64,000 nt of DNA, from the NCBI GenBank assembly GCA_000499405.2, contig HG738140.1, forward strand, positions 5,136,701 through 5,200,700, given 5' to 3'. Shown here piece by piece: positions 12,250 to 26,100 of this stretch (the stretch's first letter is position 1; each line of letters opens with the position of its first letter). The translations under genes were made by a program, and so were the position numbers. This DNA is from Onchocerca volvulus (taxonomy: Eukaryota > Nematoda > Chromadorea > Rhabditida > Onchocercidae). Below the pieces are notes generated by a model. That model made no database searches, was not told where the DNA came from, and was given only the letters and a program-made list of their open reading frames with translations.

Positions 12250-15200
12250 AATTACAAGAACAAGACGAACTTTCCTATATCTTCTGTCGACTGATTGAAT
12301 GACTGATGATGAAAGTTTTCGAAAGTCTCGAACTTTTACAACCTGCTAATCTCGCTCTCGCACTCTCGATTCTCGATATAAAAACTTTTCTCGACTGATA
12401 TTTTAGTATTCAGATTTACAACACGGTTAAACAACTGTTACAAATGATAGATAGAACGAGATTGATAGAGCAAGTGATTAAACCAAACATCCCTTTTCTC
12501 TCGGATTTGCATTTCGAATGATTGGAAAAGAAAATAAGCTATCATTTTCTAAGATAAATTTTTCAAATTTTTAAAACTTTTTTTTTTTGCAATTTCCTAT
12601 ATTTTCAAAATTAAATTTGGAAACATTTCAATTTTGTTTTATTCAATTTTTCAATTTTTTTCCCTTTCTCCTTTTCTTTTTTTTTTCTTTTTCCAAGAGT
12701 ACTTCAATTTGTCCTTTTTGATTTTCCAATTTTTCCATTTTTTCTTTTTTTGAGGAGCATTTCAATTTTTAATATCAACTTCAATTTTCCATTTTTTTTT
12801 CCAATTTTTTTCAATTTTTAATTTCAGCTTCAATTTAAACACTTCAATTCTGTTTTTTATTGCTAATCTGAAATAAAAATCTATATGATAGAATTATATT
12901 TTATGATGTTGTTGAAATTACTGAGATTTTTAAAATAATTTCCGAAATTTTCTCGAATCTCATTCGGTTGATATGTATTTATCATAATATTAAATTGCAG
13001 TTGAATGTAGTAATAAATTACTATGACTAGGATAACCAGTTCTATGATATCAATCATTTCTGATTAGGATAATCGATTTTAATTTCTAAACTTTCAAATT
13101 TTCATTTATAAACATACCATTTCTATCAAAATCTTCTTTATTTCTTTTTTTTTTTTTTTGCTTGGAAATAGTGAAATGAGTGAACATATTAGTTAAACAA
13201 ACAAATGCGTAAACAAAAATGTGAGTAAACAAGAAAATGAGTAAACAAACATGTAAATATTAATGAGACGATTTCATTCAACAATTCTATGCTAGCTTAT
13301 GATTATATTTTATTAATAAAAGTTTTCTAGCAAAAAAAAAAATCAAAAATCAAAAAAAAAAATTGTAAAATCTGATAAATTAGAAAAATTCAAGATAATC
13401 ATAAACTTGGGTTTCTCTTTTTTCTTTTTTTTTTTTAAGCTTAAGGAAAAAAGATATAGATGTAGAAATATTCAGTTTTTTCAAAAAAAAAAAAAAAAAT
13501 GGATAGCTATATTTAAAATCATTTTAAATTAATTGAATCTTTTACGAGTTTGTTTCTGATGAATCATTGATAACGTAAAAAGAAAAAAAATTGAAAAATG
13601 AGTATGAATCATTTGTTTTTGGTGAAAAAAAAAAGAATATATGAAATTGAAGGGAGAAATCGATTGTGAAATGAAACCTAAAAATCATTGAATAATCAAT
13701 TTTAAATCGGAGTAGAAAAAAAAAAAATTAAGAAAAAGCCATCCTCTCAAAAAAAAGAAAAAAAAAATTCAGAAATTATTATTTTATTGAAAAAATATGT
13801 CCTAACTCTTATGAAATATAGAATTCTTTAGAATCTTTCAATTTGATTCAGTTAATCATTAACAATTAATGAAAATTGGAAAAATCAATATAAATTCTCT
13901 TTGATACTAAAACAATTTTATACTTTCATCTAATCTTTCTCACTTCAATTCCTCATATCCTCGTGCATTTTTCAAAATGAAAGTGCAAAACGGATAAAAA
14001 CAAAGTTTGTTTAATTTGCAAAATGAAAACTTCGAAAGATATACATCTTTTCGCCAAAGAACAAATTTAAATTGAATGAATCAGAATTTAAAAAAACAAA
14101 GTGTTAAATTAGACTTTCAATTTCGTTAATTTCCAAAACAATTACTAATTGTTTGGTAATTGTTCGGAATTTTAATAGAATTGAATGAAAATTTGATAGA
14201 TAGATCTTAAAGGAATCGATATTACTTGAATAAATTTAACCATTAATTTATTATATTAGTAAATTGACTTAACGCTGAATGGAATAACTAACAGTGAAAT
14301 AGGTAAACAAATCTGGCCATAAAATACATGTGATTATTTAAAAATTTAATCGAAAATCAATAAAAATATCATTTTGCTAAATAAATATATAAATAAACGA
14401 ATTTAGCAAAATGATTTTCTTTATTCTACCAGCATTACTTCAAAATTAGGAAATATTTATGCAACATTTGTTCAATTTTAAATTATCAATTTCATCATTC
14501 TTTACTGTCATCTACTTCTTTCCCTAAAGCAATTTTTTTTTTTTTCGAGAAATTTCATATATAAATGAAATAATATTGACTGCATTTTGTTTTTTAGGAA
14601 GAAGATTTGAATAATGACTTGGAAAAAATATACTCATATCGCCATAATTTAGGATTTTTATATGCAGTAAGATTTATTTTATAATTTGCAAGCAAACAGA
14701 GATGTATTATGTGAGCTACCAGCTAAATTTGACAAAATATGCAAATTACTTATTTTTTCTCCGGCTAAACTTGGCTAATCATTCTAAAATTGTCATTGAA
14801 AAAGAAAAAAACAAAACAAAATTTAAAAACTTCAACGCAATCAAATGTTTACCGTCAATAGCATCTGTAAAAGTTTCAATCAGAAAACACCAATCTTGCG
14901 TACGTGATACGTGATACATTACTTTTCACGGATTTATTATAAAATAATAATATAATATGTCTTTTTATATAAAAAAATAATTATTAGAAAATAATGATAC
15001 AGTTATAAACTAATAAGAATTACGCAACGATTATTTATTCCGTTTAATTAAAATGCTCAAGAAGTAGAATATAAAATGTAGGAACAAATGAATTGTAGGA
15101 AATGATCATATATTTATAAATATTGCTTTCAAAAGGATATCAAAGATAATGATCAAAATTAATCGTGACATCATAGTTAGGAAATAATTTTGGAAAATGA

Positions 15201-17148
15201 AATGATCGATTTGCCTCAATTATACGGCCAAAGTAATATTTATTAATTCATAATTTTAGGAAAATAATTAGTCTAAAAGCATGAAAATTACTACTTCGCT
15301 ATTATGCAAAAGTGCTGGAATTTGAAATTTTAATTCAATTTTAAGTTTAATACCATAAGTAATATGGTTAGAAGTTTTTTTTCTTCTTCTAGTTCTCCTT
15401 CACATGAATCATGAGATATATGGAGATACTCAAAAACATTTAACTTTATGTCAATTACGCTTCTGCGTCATATTTTATAAAACTGATGAATATTATTCGT
15501 CTATATAAATAAAAATGTCAATGTTCATCGTTATTTGCCACATAATGTTTCAAATTTTTCACCAACTGATTTGAAATTTTGAAACAACAATCCATTCGAT
15601 AGGTATGCGTTTAAGTCGGTTCCAACTAGTTATAAATAATATCGACGTGAGAAAATTGTGACCTGAATTGAAAACTCTTCAAGACCAAAATATTACATTA
15701 AATTATGTTTATTATACAAACGACTATTTCCACTCACAATATTCCTTCTCACGTTATTAATTTCTCGATTTTCGACAAATACATCTTCGCTATAGGCATG
15801 ACATTTCAATTTATCTTTTTTAATTTACTCTTTCACATAACTTCCTCAGAAAAGATTTTTATGCACAATAAAATCATCCAGAGAAAAACGAAAGTTTGAA
15901 TGAAAATTAAACTTGATCATTTTATAAGTTGCATGATTAGACTACTAATCAGAAAGAATTTCATATATGAAGACGAATATATATGAAGTGAGAACTTCGT
16001 TATACATAGAATACCGTGCTGCAATTAACAACAACAACAACAAACAGCACGATTTTGCTCCTGCTGACAGAAAGTTCAAATATCTTTGTAAGCATTCTCA
16101 TTTAATGGAAATGAAAACCGCAGGAAGTTTTTCAGTTAATCAATTAATTAACTGAAAATTATGAACAGCCCACAGGACAATGAAAGTTCGTGACACAAGT
16201 AAAGTCAATTACAAATATACTCCGATTATTGTCAGAGGTTAAGAGGGATAGATTAAACAATTTTGAAATTGAGAAGTACAAAAATTTATCAACCAATGAA
16301 TTTCTGATAAATTGGATTAGTCTGCGACTAAAAATAAAAAACACCTTCCTCAAATCCACATACATATACCATTCCGTATTTTCCATTCGGCAAATAATTA
16401 AATTATTCAATTCAAAGAAGATTAAAAACATCAAATAAATTTAATTTCAAATTCACTACAATAATCTAACTAACCAGTATTGCAAAAGTTAATGATAAAA
16501 ACAAACCGCTTCCCTTCATGAATTGAAAATAAATGAATTTAAATAAACAATTGAGAAATAATGCACAAGTATAAAAATAGATATCCGTAAAAATAACATT
16601 TCTCCAAATCATCCATCATCTTTTTCTCGCATGAAATCATTTAAAGATGTGTAGTCAACATACTCACAAAATACAATGCCTCCAATCTGACATCTTTAAA
16701 AATCGAAAACTTTGTCACCCTTCAAAAATAATAAAACAAAAATAAATATTCACTTGGAAATGGGTTCATACATCTAAATGATTCAAAAATAACTGAAATG
16801 ATCATTTGTTTGAGAATTATCAATATTCGTTAAAAATTGATCGTTCCTATTACTACTACAGTGAAGTTGTACGAGATACTGCTGCAAATAGAAAAATAAA
16901 TTTGACTCAAAAATTCTTCCACAGAACAATCTATTTAATTCAACTCAAATGCTTAAATCAATAGTAAACTTGATGTCTAATATTGTTATTTATATTATGC
17001 AGCTGATAGAAAAGATTTTTATTCAGTTTTGCAGTTTTCCACTTATATAATAAAGAAAGGATTACTACTAAATAATTGATTTAAAAAAACCCATGTAAGC
17101 CTTATTTCAAAGTAAAAGAAATTAAAAGCAGAATAAGATATGAATAAC
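12250..17148. other. Intergenic region upstream of EFHD, downstream of the RanBP3-like gene
   Basis: No gene is supported. The first few hundred bases are the candidate promoter of the long EFHD transcript (CTCTCG-rich sequence at 12335-12395). A small Helitron-like element lies at 15500-15630. Open frames around 15967-16440 are Asn/Lys-rich and lack splice-consistent partners or family resemblance. Confidence 0.5.
15500..15630 (+). mobile_element. Minimal Helitron-like element
   Basis: About 131 bp starting TCTATATAAATAAAAATGTC and ending CAACTAGT, so it keeps a TC 5' end and a CTAGT 3' end. The inside matches only the 5' block of the family (TTCACCAACTGATTTGAAA, then CATTCGATAGGTATGCG). 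No GC-rich hairpin is left next to the 3' end. Confidence 0.5.
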
Positions 17149-19910
17149 TTAATTTTCAGCCAATACTTTTTTCGATACAGCAGGTTCAATATTATCCTCT
17201 TCTGAAACTGTGTTTGAAATTTTCCTTTTACGTGTTGTTTCTTTCCTCTTGTTTCCCACAATTCGAGTCAGAGTTGCATAAAGTTGTGCAGCAACAAATT
17301 CAGATGCCTTTAAAAAATGTCAAATAAGAAAGATGATGGAAATAATCATTTCACAACCAAATGTTCTTTTGAAAAAAAGAAACAAGTGGCAAATGTAGAC
17401 AAATCTTTTGAAAGTCTAGAGCAAGAAACAAATGACGAATGTTCCGTCCAACTGGATTATTTCTGCAAATTTGCAAAACTTTCTGAAATATAAGTAATTT
17501 CGAACTTTCAGAAAAAATGCAACGACGTTTAGAACAAATCAACATTCAGTGAAACGTTCAGTCTTTAAGCCGAACTGAAACTCAGAAAAATCGAAAAAAC
17601 GAAAATTCAGTTAAACCGAATTTCATAAGTAAAAGAATTTTCCATAATATGGAAAAAGTTTCTGGAAAGATATTGTTTTAAAATTTTTTTTGTATTTGAT
17701 ATATGAGATTCCATTGATCTCCGTGGATTTAAAAAAAGTCCAATATATGCAAAGTGAAAAAGAACTAGAAGAAATTCATACCGTAGCAAGAAAAAGTGTT
17801 GGAACCTCTGAATCTGGAGCTGTGGCTGAGAATTTCACCCGTTTCATTGACAATTTTTCAACAATCATATCCGGAAATATTTGCGAATTCAGCACAACCC
17901 TTTGATTGCCCATTACTCGACCGACTAAAATATTTTAATTTGATCAAATAAAATTTAAAATAAAAAGACTGCCGTCAATAAGAAACTTGAGCGAAACTAA
18001 TAAAAAACTGTAAAATATTCACAACTTCCCAGAATAATTAGAATAAAGAGTTTGTACTTGAAAATTACAATTAAAATTTAAAAAACCTCACGTTTTTGAT
18101 ATCAAAGTTAACATTTTACGTGCAGAAATATCTCCTAACCCTATATCTAATTTTATTTTTTCCGATAACTATCAAAAACAAACAGTAATTTTTATGTGCA
18201 ACATATCAATTTTTGGAAAAAGGTTAAAGATATTTGTTTTAAAAAAACTGTGAAAGTAATTTGTTAGAAGAAAACTGTAGTCTTAATTCATAAATTGTAA
18301 AAATTTAGAAGCACTTCAAAAAAAAAACTGTCAAAAATAGAAGAAAAATAAATAATAAGAATTATTACCGATCCGATATGTGTAAGGAGGCTCTTCACCA
18401 CGTTCGTTAATACGTAAGCAAGTCATACCACGTTCTGTCCATAATTTTGTTGAACTATCAAATGAATGTAACTTACACATTGCCTAAATTAATTATAAAT
18501 TAAAAATACTTTACTGTTACTTCCTGGTATACTTGTAATAAATCTGTGAACTTTGCCAAAGAAAAAAAAGCTCATCACAAAGATGTAATTTATATATCAA
18601 TTTTCGCCAAAAAAACTTACGCGACATATGTTTATTTCACCCTCTTCACCGGTAACAATATCTAATTTTGGTGGGATTGATTCATCTTTCTCAGAAGACG
18701 TAATTAAATTATCTTCATTAATAACTGAACTCGATGAAGCAGAGACTGCAGTTAATTCCTGAATAAACAGCATAAATGACACATCTTTTGAATTGACAGA
18801 GAATAAATTTCAATTTCATTACCAGATTGACTTGGAAAAATTTGTCCCGGATTCATTTTAAACCAAGAAAGGAAACCGGATTACATTTGGGAAACGAAAA
18901 TGACATAGATATTTTTTTCAAACGAATTCCACTATGAGCTAAGACTTTAGAATATTCATAAAATTGAAAACACAGTTTTTTTTTTTTTTTTTTTTTTTTT
19001 GAGCGAAGCGCAAGAAAATTAGGCATCATATAATCGGAAAAAAATAAATGATTCAAATAATGATATAATATTCCCAGAAGCGTATTTTCCAAAATTTTCT
19101 GACCAAAATGAAATAAGGAATTACGTAATTAAAATACAAAACCCGACTAAAACTCACTGCAACTGATTCTTTTGCCTTGGTGATGAAGGAAGATGAAGCT
19201 CCTTTCTGTTTGATTTCTTCAAATACTTCAGTAACACTTTTTGGGGCATCACTTCTGGCTTCATCCTTTGCTACGGTAAGCTCACTTGTGGAATTATTAG
19301 CATTGATTTGTTCTCCCACTTTATCCTGTCAAAATTCATACCACAATTTTTTGAAAATTCCAGCAACTTGTAGTCTCTTTAGACAATTACAATTTAATTT
19401 TTTTTAATCTATCAATAATTCTAAGTTTTATCTATCAATCAAATATTATTAAACTTGGTGTACTTACAGAATACGCCATGAGTAATACGGTAAAATAACG
19501 CCTCTTATTATACTAACATGTGAGACAAGGAAGTTTGATGAAACTTTCAGTGGATAAATTGAAAGTTTCGAAAATATATTTAGCCATAATTTAATTGATA
19601 AATCATCCATTTACTCTAAATTGCAACACAGACAAGTATAAAAAAATGGAAGAGAAAAGAAGAAAATGCATACTCCATTGCTGATGATTACTTTTTCCGA
19701 TAATTTGGAGCCAAATATAAAACCATCAACAGTAGTTTTCGTTGCTTCCGCATTTGTACTTTTTTCTGGTTTATCCTTGGCAAGTGTTTTGCCAAGATCC
19801 AATTTTATACTTTTCTCATCTGCTTTAAAACCACTCTTACTAGCTGACCATAATTGATCGGCTGCAGAAGAGAGCTTCGAAGATTTAAATGTGAATCGCT
19901 TTGTTGTCAT
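17149..19910 (-). CDS. RanBP3-like Ran-binding nuclear transport cofactor
   Basis: Six phase-consistent exons: 19674-19910, 19158-19325, 18621-18758, 18369-18483, 17782-17924 and 17149-17307; 319 aa. RanBP3 is a nuclear protein that binds Ran-GTP and the exportin CRM1 and assists NES-cargo export. The N-terminal exon carries the FG-type segment GFIFGSKLSEKVI (residues 63-75), matching the short FG motif before the Ran-binding domain of RanBP3. The RanBD runs from about residue 165 to 285: VTGEEGEINICRAMCKLHSF, a LWTERG segment, then RVMGNQRVVLNSQIFPDM and a final AAQLYATLTRI helix. The C-terminus is basic (KRKETTRKRK, residues 287-296), a likely nuclear localisation signal. It is shorter than vertebrate RanBP3 (about 500-560 aa), mostly in the disordered N-terminus. 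The assignment rests on the RanBD order and the FG motif; another RanBD protein is less likely. Confidence 0.85.
19468..19479 (-). other. Possible alternative first exon of the RanBP3-like gene
   Basis: The minus strand reads ATGGCGTATTCT followed by a strong donor GTAAGT. Spliced to the acceptor at 19326 it would give an in-frame protein starting MAYS-DKVGEQ and lacking the FG-containing first 79 residues. The phase fits, but the exon is only 12 coding bases, so this is tentative. Confidence 0.25.
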
Positions 19911-21329
19911 TATTATTATTGATATCTTAAATGAAAGGAAAATTTTTAAATTGACAATTTCTAGACATGAATACTGATAAGAATTGATCTTTTGTTCATC
20001 GTCAGTGCTGATAATGACACGAGACGAAGAGACGAAATCAATCCTTATCAAGCGTTCGTTTGTCAGTAGAATATTCTTTCAACAAATAACTGCCACCTGT
20101 GCAAATATACAATAATGTTAACAAAAAAAAAAAAAAAAAACGAGTAAGATCAACACGACGTTTGCAATTATTGATCGATTATGCAACTTATCATACACGT
20201 AGATCATGTGACTATAAAGATAAACATGCAAATAGCGAAAATTGATAAGCTCATCAGGAAATTGGGAAAATCTGATAAAATCCGAACACAAAATCAAGCT
20301 ACCAATCAAAGATTATTCCGATCGTCGGGAATTCATAAATAATCAGTTATCGCAAAGTGAACAAGAACCCCCTTTTCATTTTACTGCAATTTTGCTTATC
20401 CTCTAACAGTGTCACTTTCGCATCTCTAATTAATCTCAATATCTGACATAATTATTAGCCATGCTTGTTTCACTATTTTTTCGATCTCTAACATTTCTTG
20501 CCATTTCACCGATTTTATCAGCTACCCTATGTCTTTTCTATCCATCATTTCTCTTCTCTTTTCTATACATCATTTTATCTTTTAGTTGTTATCACTCTTA
20601 AAACTTATGCACTTTTCTTTTTTTTTGAATTCCAGTATTCCGTTCTTATCATTTCTCAAATGACAATACTTCCAATGCTATTTGTCAACTATTACTGCAA
20701 CTGTTGAATTTGTACTGTTTTTTAAATTTTTAATATTAATTTTTTTTTCTTTTTGTCTTTCTAGAGCATGAATCTGCTTTGAGATCAATTTAGATTCAGA
20801 TTCTTCTTGTGACTATCTTCTATGAACTTTCACCTAATTGATTGCTTTATTACACTAATAGTCTATCTTGTTCCATCCTTTACATATTTCATAAAATTTG
20901 AAGATTAATTTTTCACTTTTTTTTTTCAAAATTTAAAAGTTAGTTTCACTTCAATCACAACTATTCGAATAAACAATCGAATATCTCTCACTTAATCATA
21001 TTTAGTCTTCTTTTTTTTTTTTTTAATTTATTATTAATGTTCAAGTTAATTATTCGATTCTACGCACTAGTCTTAATCCATAATTAAAGATAATGAAGGA
21101 ATAGTAAAGCTTTGACCTCTAGTTCGAGGGAAAAGGTCACGTTTTTTTTTTTTGTGTTCTCTATTGACGGCACTTTATCACTGTCCTTCGTTGAGACAAT
21201 CAAAAATAAATGATAAGAACACTGAAAAGAAATGATAAGAGCATTGAGCCAATCGAAAATAAATGACAATTTCTCGATATAAGCGAATTTTTGTTTACTC
21301 ACATCGATATTATAAAGTCTTACAGTAGT

Positions 21330-21390
21330 TTCTCTCTCCCTTTCTTTCTCTTTCTCCCTCCCTCTTCCTCTTTATATTTTTTCTCTTGCA
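21330..21390. repeat. CT-rich polypyrimidine tract
   Basis: About 60 bases of almost pure pyrimidine on the plus strand (TCTCTCTCCCTTTC-type sequence), upstream of the CA-rich repeat. Confidence 0.7.
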
Positions 21391-21529
21391 ATTTGCCGAG
21401 AAGTTATTTATTTTGATTAATGGAAGATATTGTTCACCAAAAGTGTACAAATGATCCTTTTTCATCTCTGTTTTTTCTCCTTTTCTCTATCTTTTTACTA
21501 CCGGAATATATATGTATATCTATTGATAT

Positions 21530-22052
21530 ACATATATTCACACACTCGCACGTACGCGTACACACACGCATACACGTAGTAGCGTACGTAATGTACGCAT
21601 TCATTCATACACACGTATGCACACATACGCGCAGACAAATTTTATTCACGTACGTAAATATATTCACTTATGTGCATGTACATACACATATAATATTTAC
21701 GCCCACACACATACACAACATCATATACGAACATACACATACACAACGCAATCCACCCACATACGTAAATATACTCACACGTGTACAGACACATACATAC
21801 ATATAAGAATCCATCCACACACTAAGTATATTCACGGTGCACATGCATATATATATATGCACACATACACACACGCACAGCCACATACATGCACCACATA
21901 CACACACAAATTTATCCATGCACGTATACTCACGTGCACATACACGTATATATACATACGCACACAGCACATACACGGACATACACATACACACATACAC
22001 ATACACATACATATACACACATACAAATATGCACACACACATACACATACAC
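21530..22052. repeat. CA-rich (ACACAT-type) microsatellite
   Basis: Over 500 bases are built from degenerate CACACA, CATACA and CGTACG units with alternating purine and pyrimidine on each strand. Long open frames exist in several phases on both strands simply because the short units lack stops; none is a gene. Alternating Pu-Py sequence of this type can adopt Z-DNA, as general knowledge. Confidence 0.9.
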
Positions 22053-23160
22053 TCTTCATGCCATATTTACTGTTTTGTTGTAGTTTGTTTCCTTAATCCC
22101 AACTTTAAAGAATTAAAAATTTTTAGAAAAAATTTTTTGCAAATTCAGGCCATTTCTTATCCGAATTATCCGATTTTTAATCTCTCATAAGCAAAATGAA
22201 TAAAATTAAAGCAAGTGTTTTTTGTCTTTTTTTTTTTTAATGTAAACGACATAATAGAAACTGGTTCAATGTCATGTTCGATAATTTTTCAACGGTTAAG
22301 ACTATATCAATTCTTTAATCTCATTAATTCTATTCAAATTTTGATTTTTTGTTTAATTAATAATAACACTTTTGATTGCTATAAATATTACATTACTCAA
22401 AAAGTTGATCCATTTCATTCATCTCTAAAGAATTTTACAAAGCAGCTAAGATATGATATATCGATTTTAATTAAATTGAACTTAGCAAATTTCAACTTGG
22501 AATTTAAATACTTTCATATGTCCATCCATCTATTCAATGAAGTGTTGCTTTTCATTTTAGTTCTAATTATATTTTATTTTTTTTTTTTTCATAAATTTCG
22601 AAATATTGTGCCATCAAGTCTTTGTACATGCTCATTTATTGTTCTGTTACCGAAAAAACTAAACTTAAGAAACCCGAAATTTTAATTTAAACTTAAAACA
22701 CTGTTTTACCTATCTGATTGATCTTTGATTTGCTTCTGTTGTATAATTTTCAAGTTATTTGCAGCTTTTCGTTAAATTTGATCATATTCCTCTGTTATAA
22801 TTTTAGTTGTTTTATCATTTATATGCTTCAGTCATTTATGTTTCCATTTTCCAATCTTTCACTTAATTAAATTTCAGACGATTTAAATTTCAGAAAATTA
22901 AAAAAATTTTTTTTTAAATTTTCATTCCAAAAAAAAAAAAGAGCGATAAATATAGAAATATTATTTTCGCCTTTTGTTGCATTATTGTTATATATGAAAG
23001 AAAACATAATAGGTACTTCTGTTAACTTAAATTTTTCCATCAGTTCATTATGACTTTTCATCACTTTTCGTTCTCTTAATCTTATCAGTTTATGATAAGC
23101 TATCTGATTAGATATTACAGAATTTAGCAAAATGTTATACGCATATATTAACATCAACAA

Positions 23161-26100
23161 ATGATGAAATATCGATTAAAACGAGAAAATGTGAATGTAA
23201 CAAATTTACCAGATGAAATCATTGAATTGATCTGTTCGTATATTTCACCTGTAAAGGTTTCTTTCCCTTCTTTTACTCATGTAGAGTTATTTATGTGTAG
23301 AGTTTCATGACGTTTATTACGTTTCAAAAATTTAAAAAAAAAAAAAACTATATGATTGATTCGAAATAAAGCGTAAATATAGATATTATGCAGAGTATAG
23401 TAATTCTATTCAAAACAAACATCAATTTTTCTCATTTAAATATAACGTAAGAAGATTTTTAATGTTTCTGAAACTATATCATTTATCATCAAATAACATC
23501 TGATATCGGCTGATAATAATTGACTATTGAAATATTTTATTTCTAATTTCTACAAATGACTTCTTGTTGAATTTGAATTGTTGGAAAAAAAGATTTGGCC
23601 ATCAAAATTGTTAAACTTACTTTTTTGATTGTTTCAGTTATGTTTGTCAGGATGGAAAAGAGTCAGCAAAGATTTCAGCAAAATGCTACAACAAGTGTAT
23701 ATGAATATTGGTGTACTGAATACAATTGCAGGACAAGATTGCAAATTCTTTGAACAATTTTGTTTATTTGAAGCTTATGAAAATAAAGTTAGTTCTTTTC
23801 AGGATATCTTATTGTTTTTTTTTAAAGTAACTATCAAACCAAAAAAAAATATTTATGATATTATCGTAAAATGTCATATTTTATATTTGTAATAAATAAT
23901 TGTAATTTGATTTTCCAATCAATATCAATTTTCCCAATTGATTTCCACTATAATTTATCAAATCAATCCCTAAACTCTATTGTAAAGATGAATTGATTGA
24001 TAAAGAAAATTATATATTTATTAATAGTAAATATGTTGTCTTTTTTTAATGACTACATTTGAAGATAAGCTTTGTTAGTAGTTTAATATTGTCAAGATAT
24101 AATAAGCGATAAAATCTTAGAGACTTCAAGCAAGTTTTAGAAATACTGTGTGAAATTTCTGTTTTTAAGGATAAAAAAGTCGATATTAAATCTAATAAAG
24201 AATGCTATGAAACAAATTCATATAAATATTAAATCCTCCATAAAAAATTATAATACTTTTTGTTATTTCAGTTTTAGAATATGTCATCAGATTTAATCCC
24301 ACTTTATTGATGCCGAAACTTCGTTTTCTTCATATATCATTAGGTGATAATTGTGGTGTTCTGAGTAATAATCATGCATTCAGCAATTTTGCATTAGCTC
24401 AGTATGTTTTTCTCAAAGCAGTCATGATTTTACTTTATTTATATCTATTACATTTTTTACAATCAATGATTGTTTTGTGATTTTCAGAAAAATAGCATTC
24501 TAAATGTTCTATAAATTTTCTCAATGTTATTAATGCAAACAACTGGTTTTTTTTTCTTTTTTGTGAAACTGATAACTGCCACAATATGGAGCTATTTGTA
24601 AAGTTGTTTAAATTGTTTTATTTATAAAAAATTTTTAGAAGATTTGCCGATAAATTGGAGTTAATAAAACTGTCGGTGACATTGTCATCAGATAGCGGAA
24701 AGTTAATAACATGTTGTAATTTTCGAAAGCTTGTTCGCTTCATAATGGGAATGACAGAAAACGCTGGTATGTTCATATGTTCAGTTAATTTATATATTTT
24801 TTTTCTTTTTTTTCATGCAATAAAATTATGCTTACATAAGTATCAATTTTTTAGCTTGCTGTAAATAAATAAAAACATATGTCAGTCTTAAAATTAAGTA
24901 AAAATATTTAACTAATAAGAAATTAGAAGTGGGAAACAAATCTAACAATAATCTTCCCAGTTTTCTGGTTGTTTAAAATGATTAATATTTCTTGATAAGC
25001 TAAGAATAGATTTTTGAAAATAACAGGGGCTTTTATAACATTGGATTAGTCAGAGAACTTTTTCTAACTTTTTGTTTAATGAAAAAATAAGTGAAATTAA
25101 AATATAGTTTTTATATAAAGGAATTAGTGTGGGAAATTTTATTACATACAACATAGACGATATAAATAAAAAAAAAAATATATGTTAGTTGTTACTTTTG
25201 ACACAATATTGTAAGTTTTTACCGATTGCTTTGAAGTTTTGACGCAACTTTGCATTCGAATAGGCGCTTGTTTTTATATAAATATACTTTTTTTTTTACC
25301 TGTCGTACGTGTGACAGGCAGGTAAACTTTGCGCTTACTTTCTGTAATAAGATGTGAGATCAACAAATCGGAAGGCGACTACTGAAAGAGGGAGAACCCT
25401 GAAAGATTTAAAAGGGTAGGACTTTGGAGTTAAGTTAATTTTAGTCACACAGCTCGACGGCAGCATAAGTTCAAGTTCAAGTTTAAATTCCGTCACAAGT
25501 CAATTTCTACTTGGTGGTAACACGCAAAGACTACAAATCTGCATGTTCAGCTGCAAAACAATCGATCAGCTGGGATGTTCTCGCTTCAGTTGCTGGAAAT
25601 TGGGAATGGAAAGGTGCCGATTGATCTGACCTCTGGGCGAATTTCATTGCCTCATAACTTCTGCAGTTCAGTGATGTCAAACGAAGAATTGGTTAAGAAA
25701 AAATTTCCCAATATTCAAACCAATTACAAGAATCACGATTGAGCTGAATGGACGAGCCATTCTTGTGACCAAGAACAAAGACGTTTACGAACTTGACAAT
25801 ATTATTCAATCGAACATTCAAAACGAGGTAGTAATATATAAGTTTATCGACACTATTCCGGAAGTAGATGAAGCGATCAATTATACAACAGAATTTTTGA
25901 ATTCACTCGATCTGTCAAGTATGTCACCGCACGTGCTGCAATTGAAAATCGACGTGCCAATTATCATATTGTGGAATATCAACCAGTCAAAAATGGTACG
26001 CTTTGCAGTAGTAAAATTGCGATTTCATAGAAGCAACAATCTTGATTGTACCTTTCAAAGATGAAAATATGCTAATTTCCTGCATTCCTATAATTCCAAC

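Larger units (their letters stand above)
19911..23160. other. Divergent intergenic region
   Basis: It lies between the starts of the minus-strand RanBP3-like gene and the plus-strand F-box gene, so it should contain both promoters. A pyrimidine tract and a CA-rich microsatellite occupy 21330-22052. The minus-strand segment just before 19910 contains a TTTCATTTAAG acceptor that could take a spliced leader. No further gene is supported; open frames in the repeat are His/Thr or Cys/Val low-complexity shadows. Confidence 0.5.

Noticed and set aside
16159..16438. Overlapping frames on both strands of about 80-90 residues
   Set aside because: Composition is that of random AT-rich sequence and no neighbouring exon continues either frame.
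17043..17261. Minus-strand frame overlapping the last RanBP3-like exon
   Set aside because: It is an alternative frame of the exon 17149-17307; the real frame continues the Ran-binding domain and ends in a basic tail.
21420..22190. Several long His/Thr- or Cys/Val-rich open frames on both strands
   Set aside because: They are translations of a CA-rich microsatellite, open in many phases because the repeat unit lacks stop codons.
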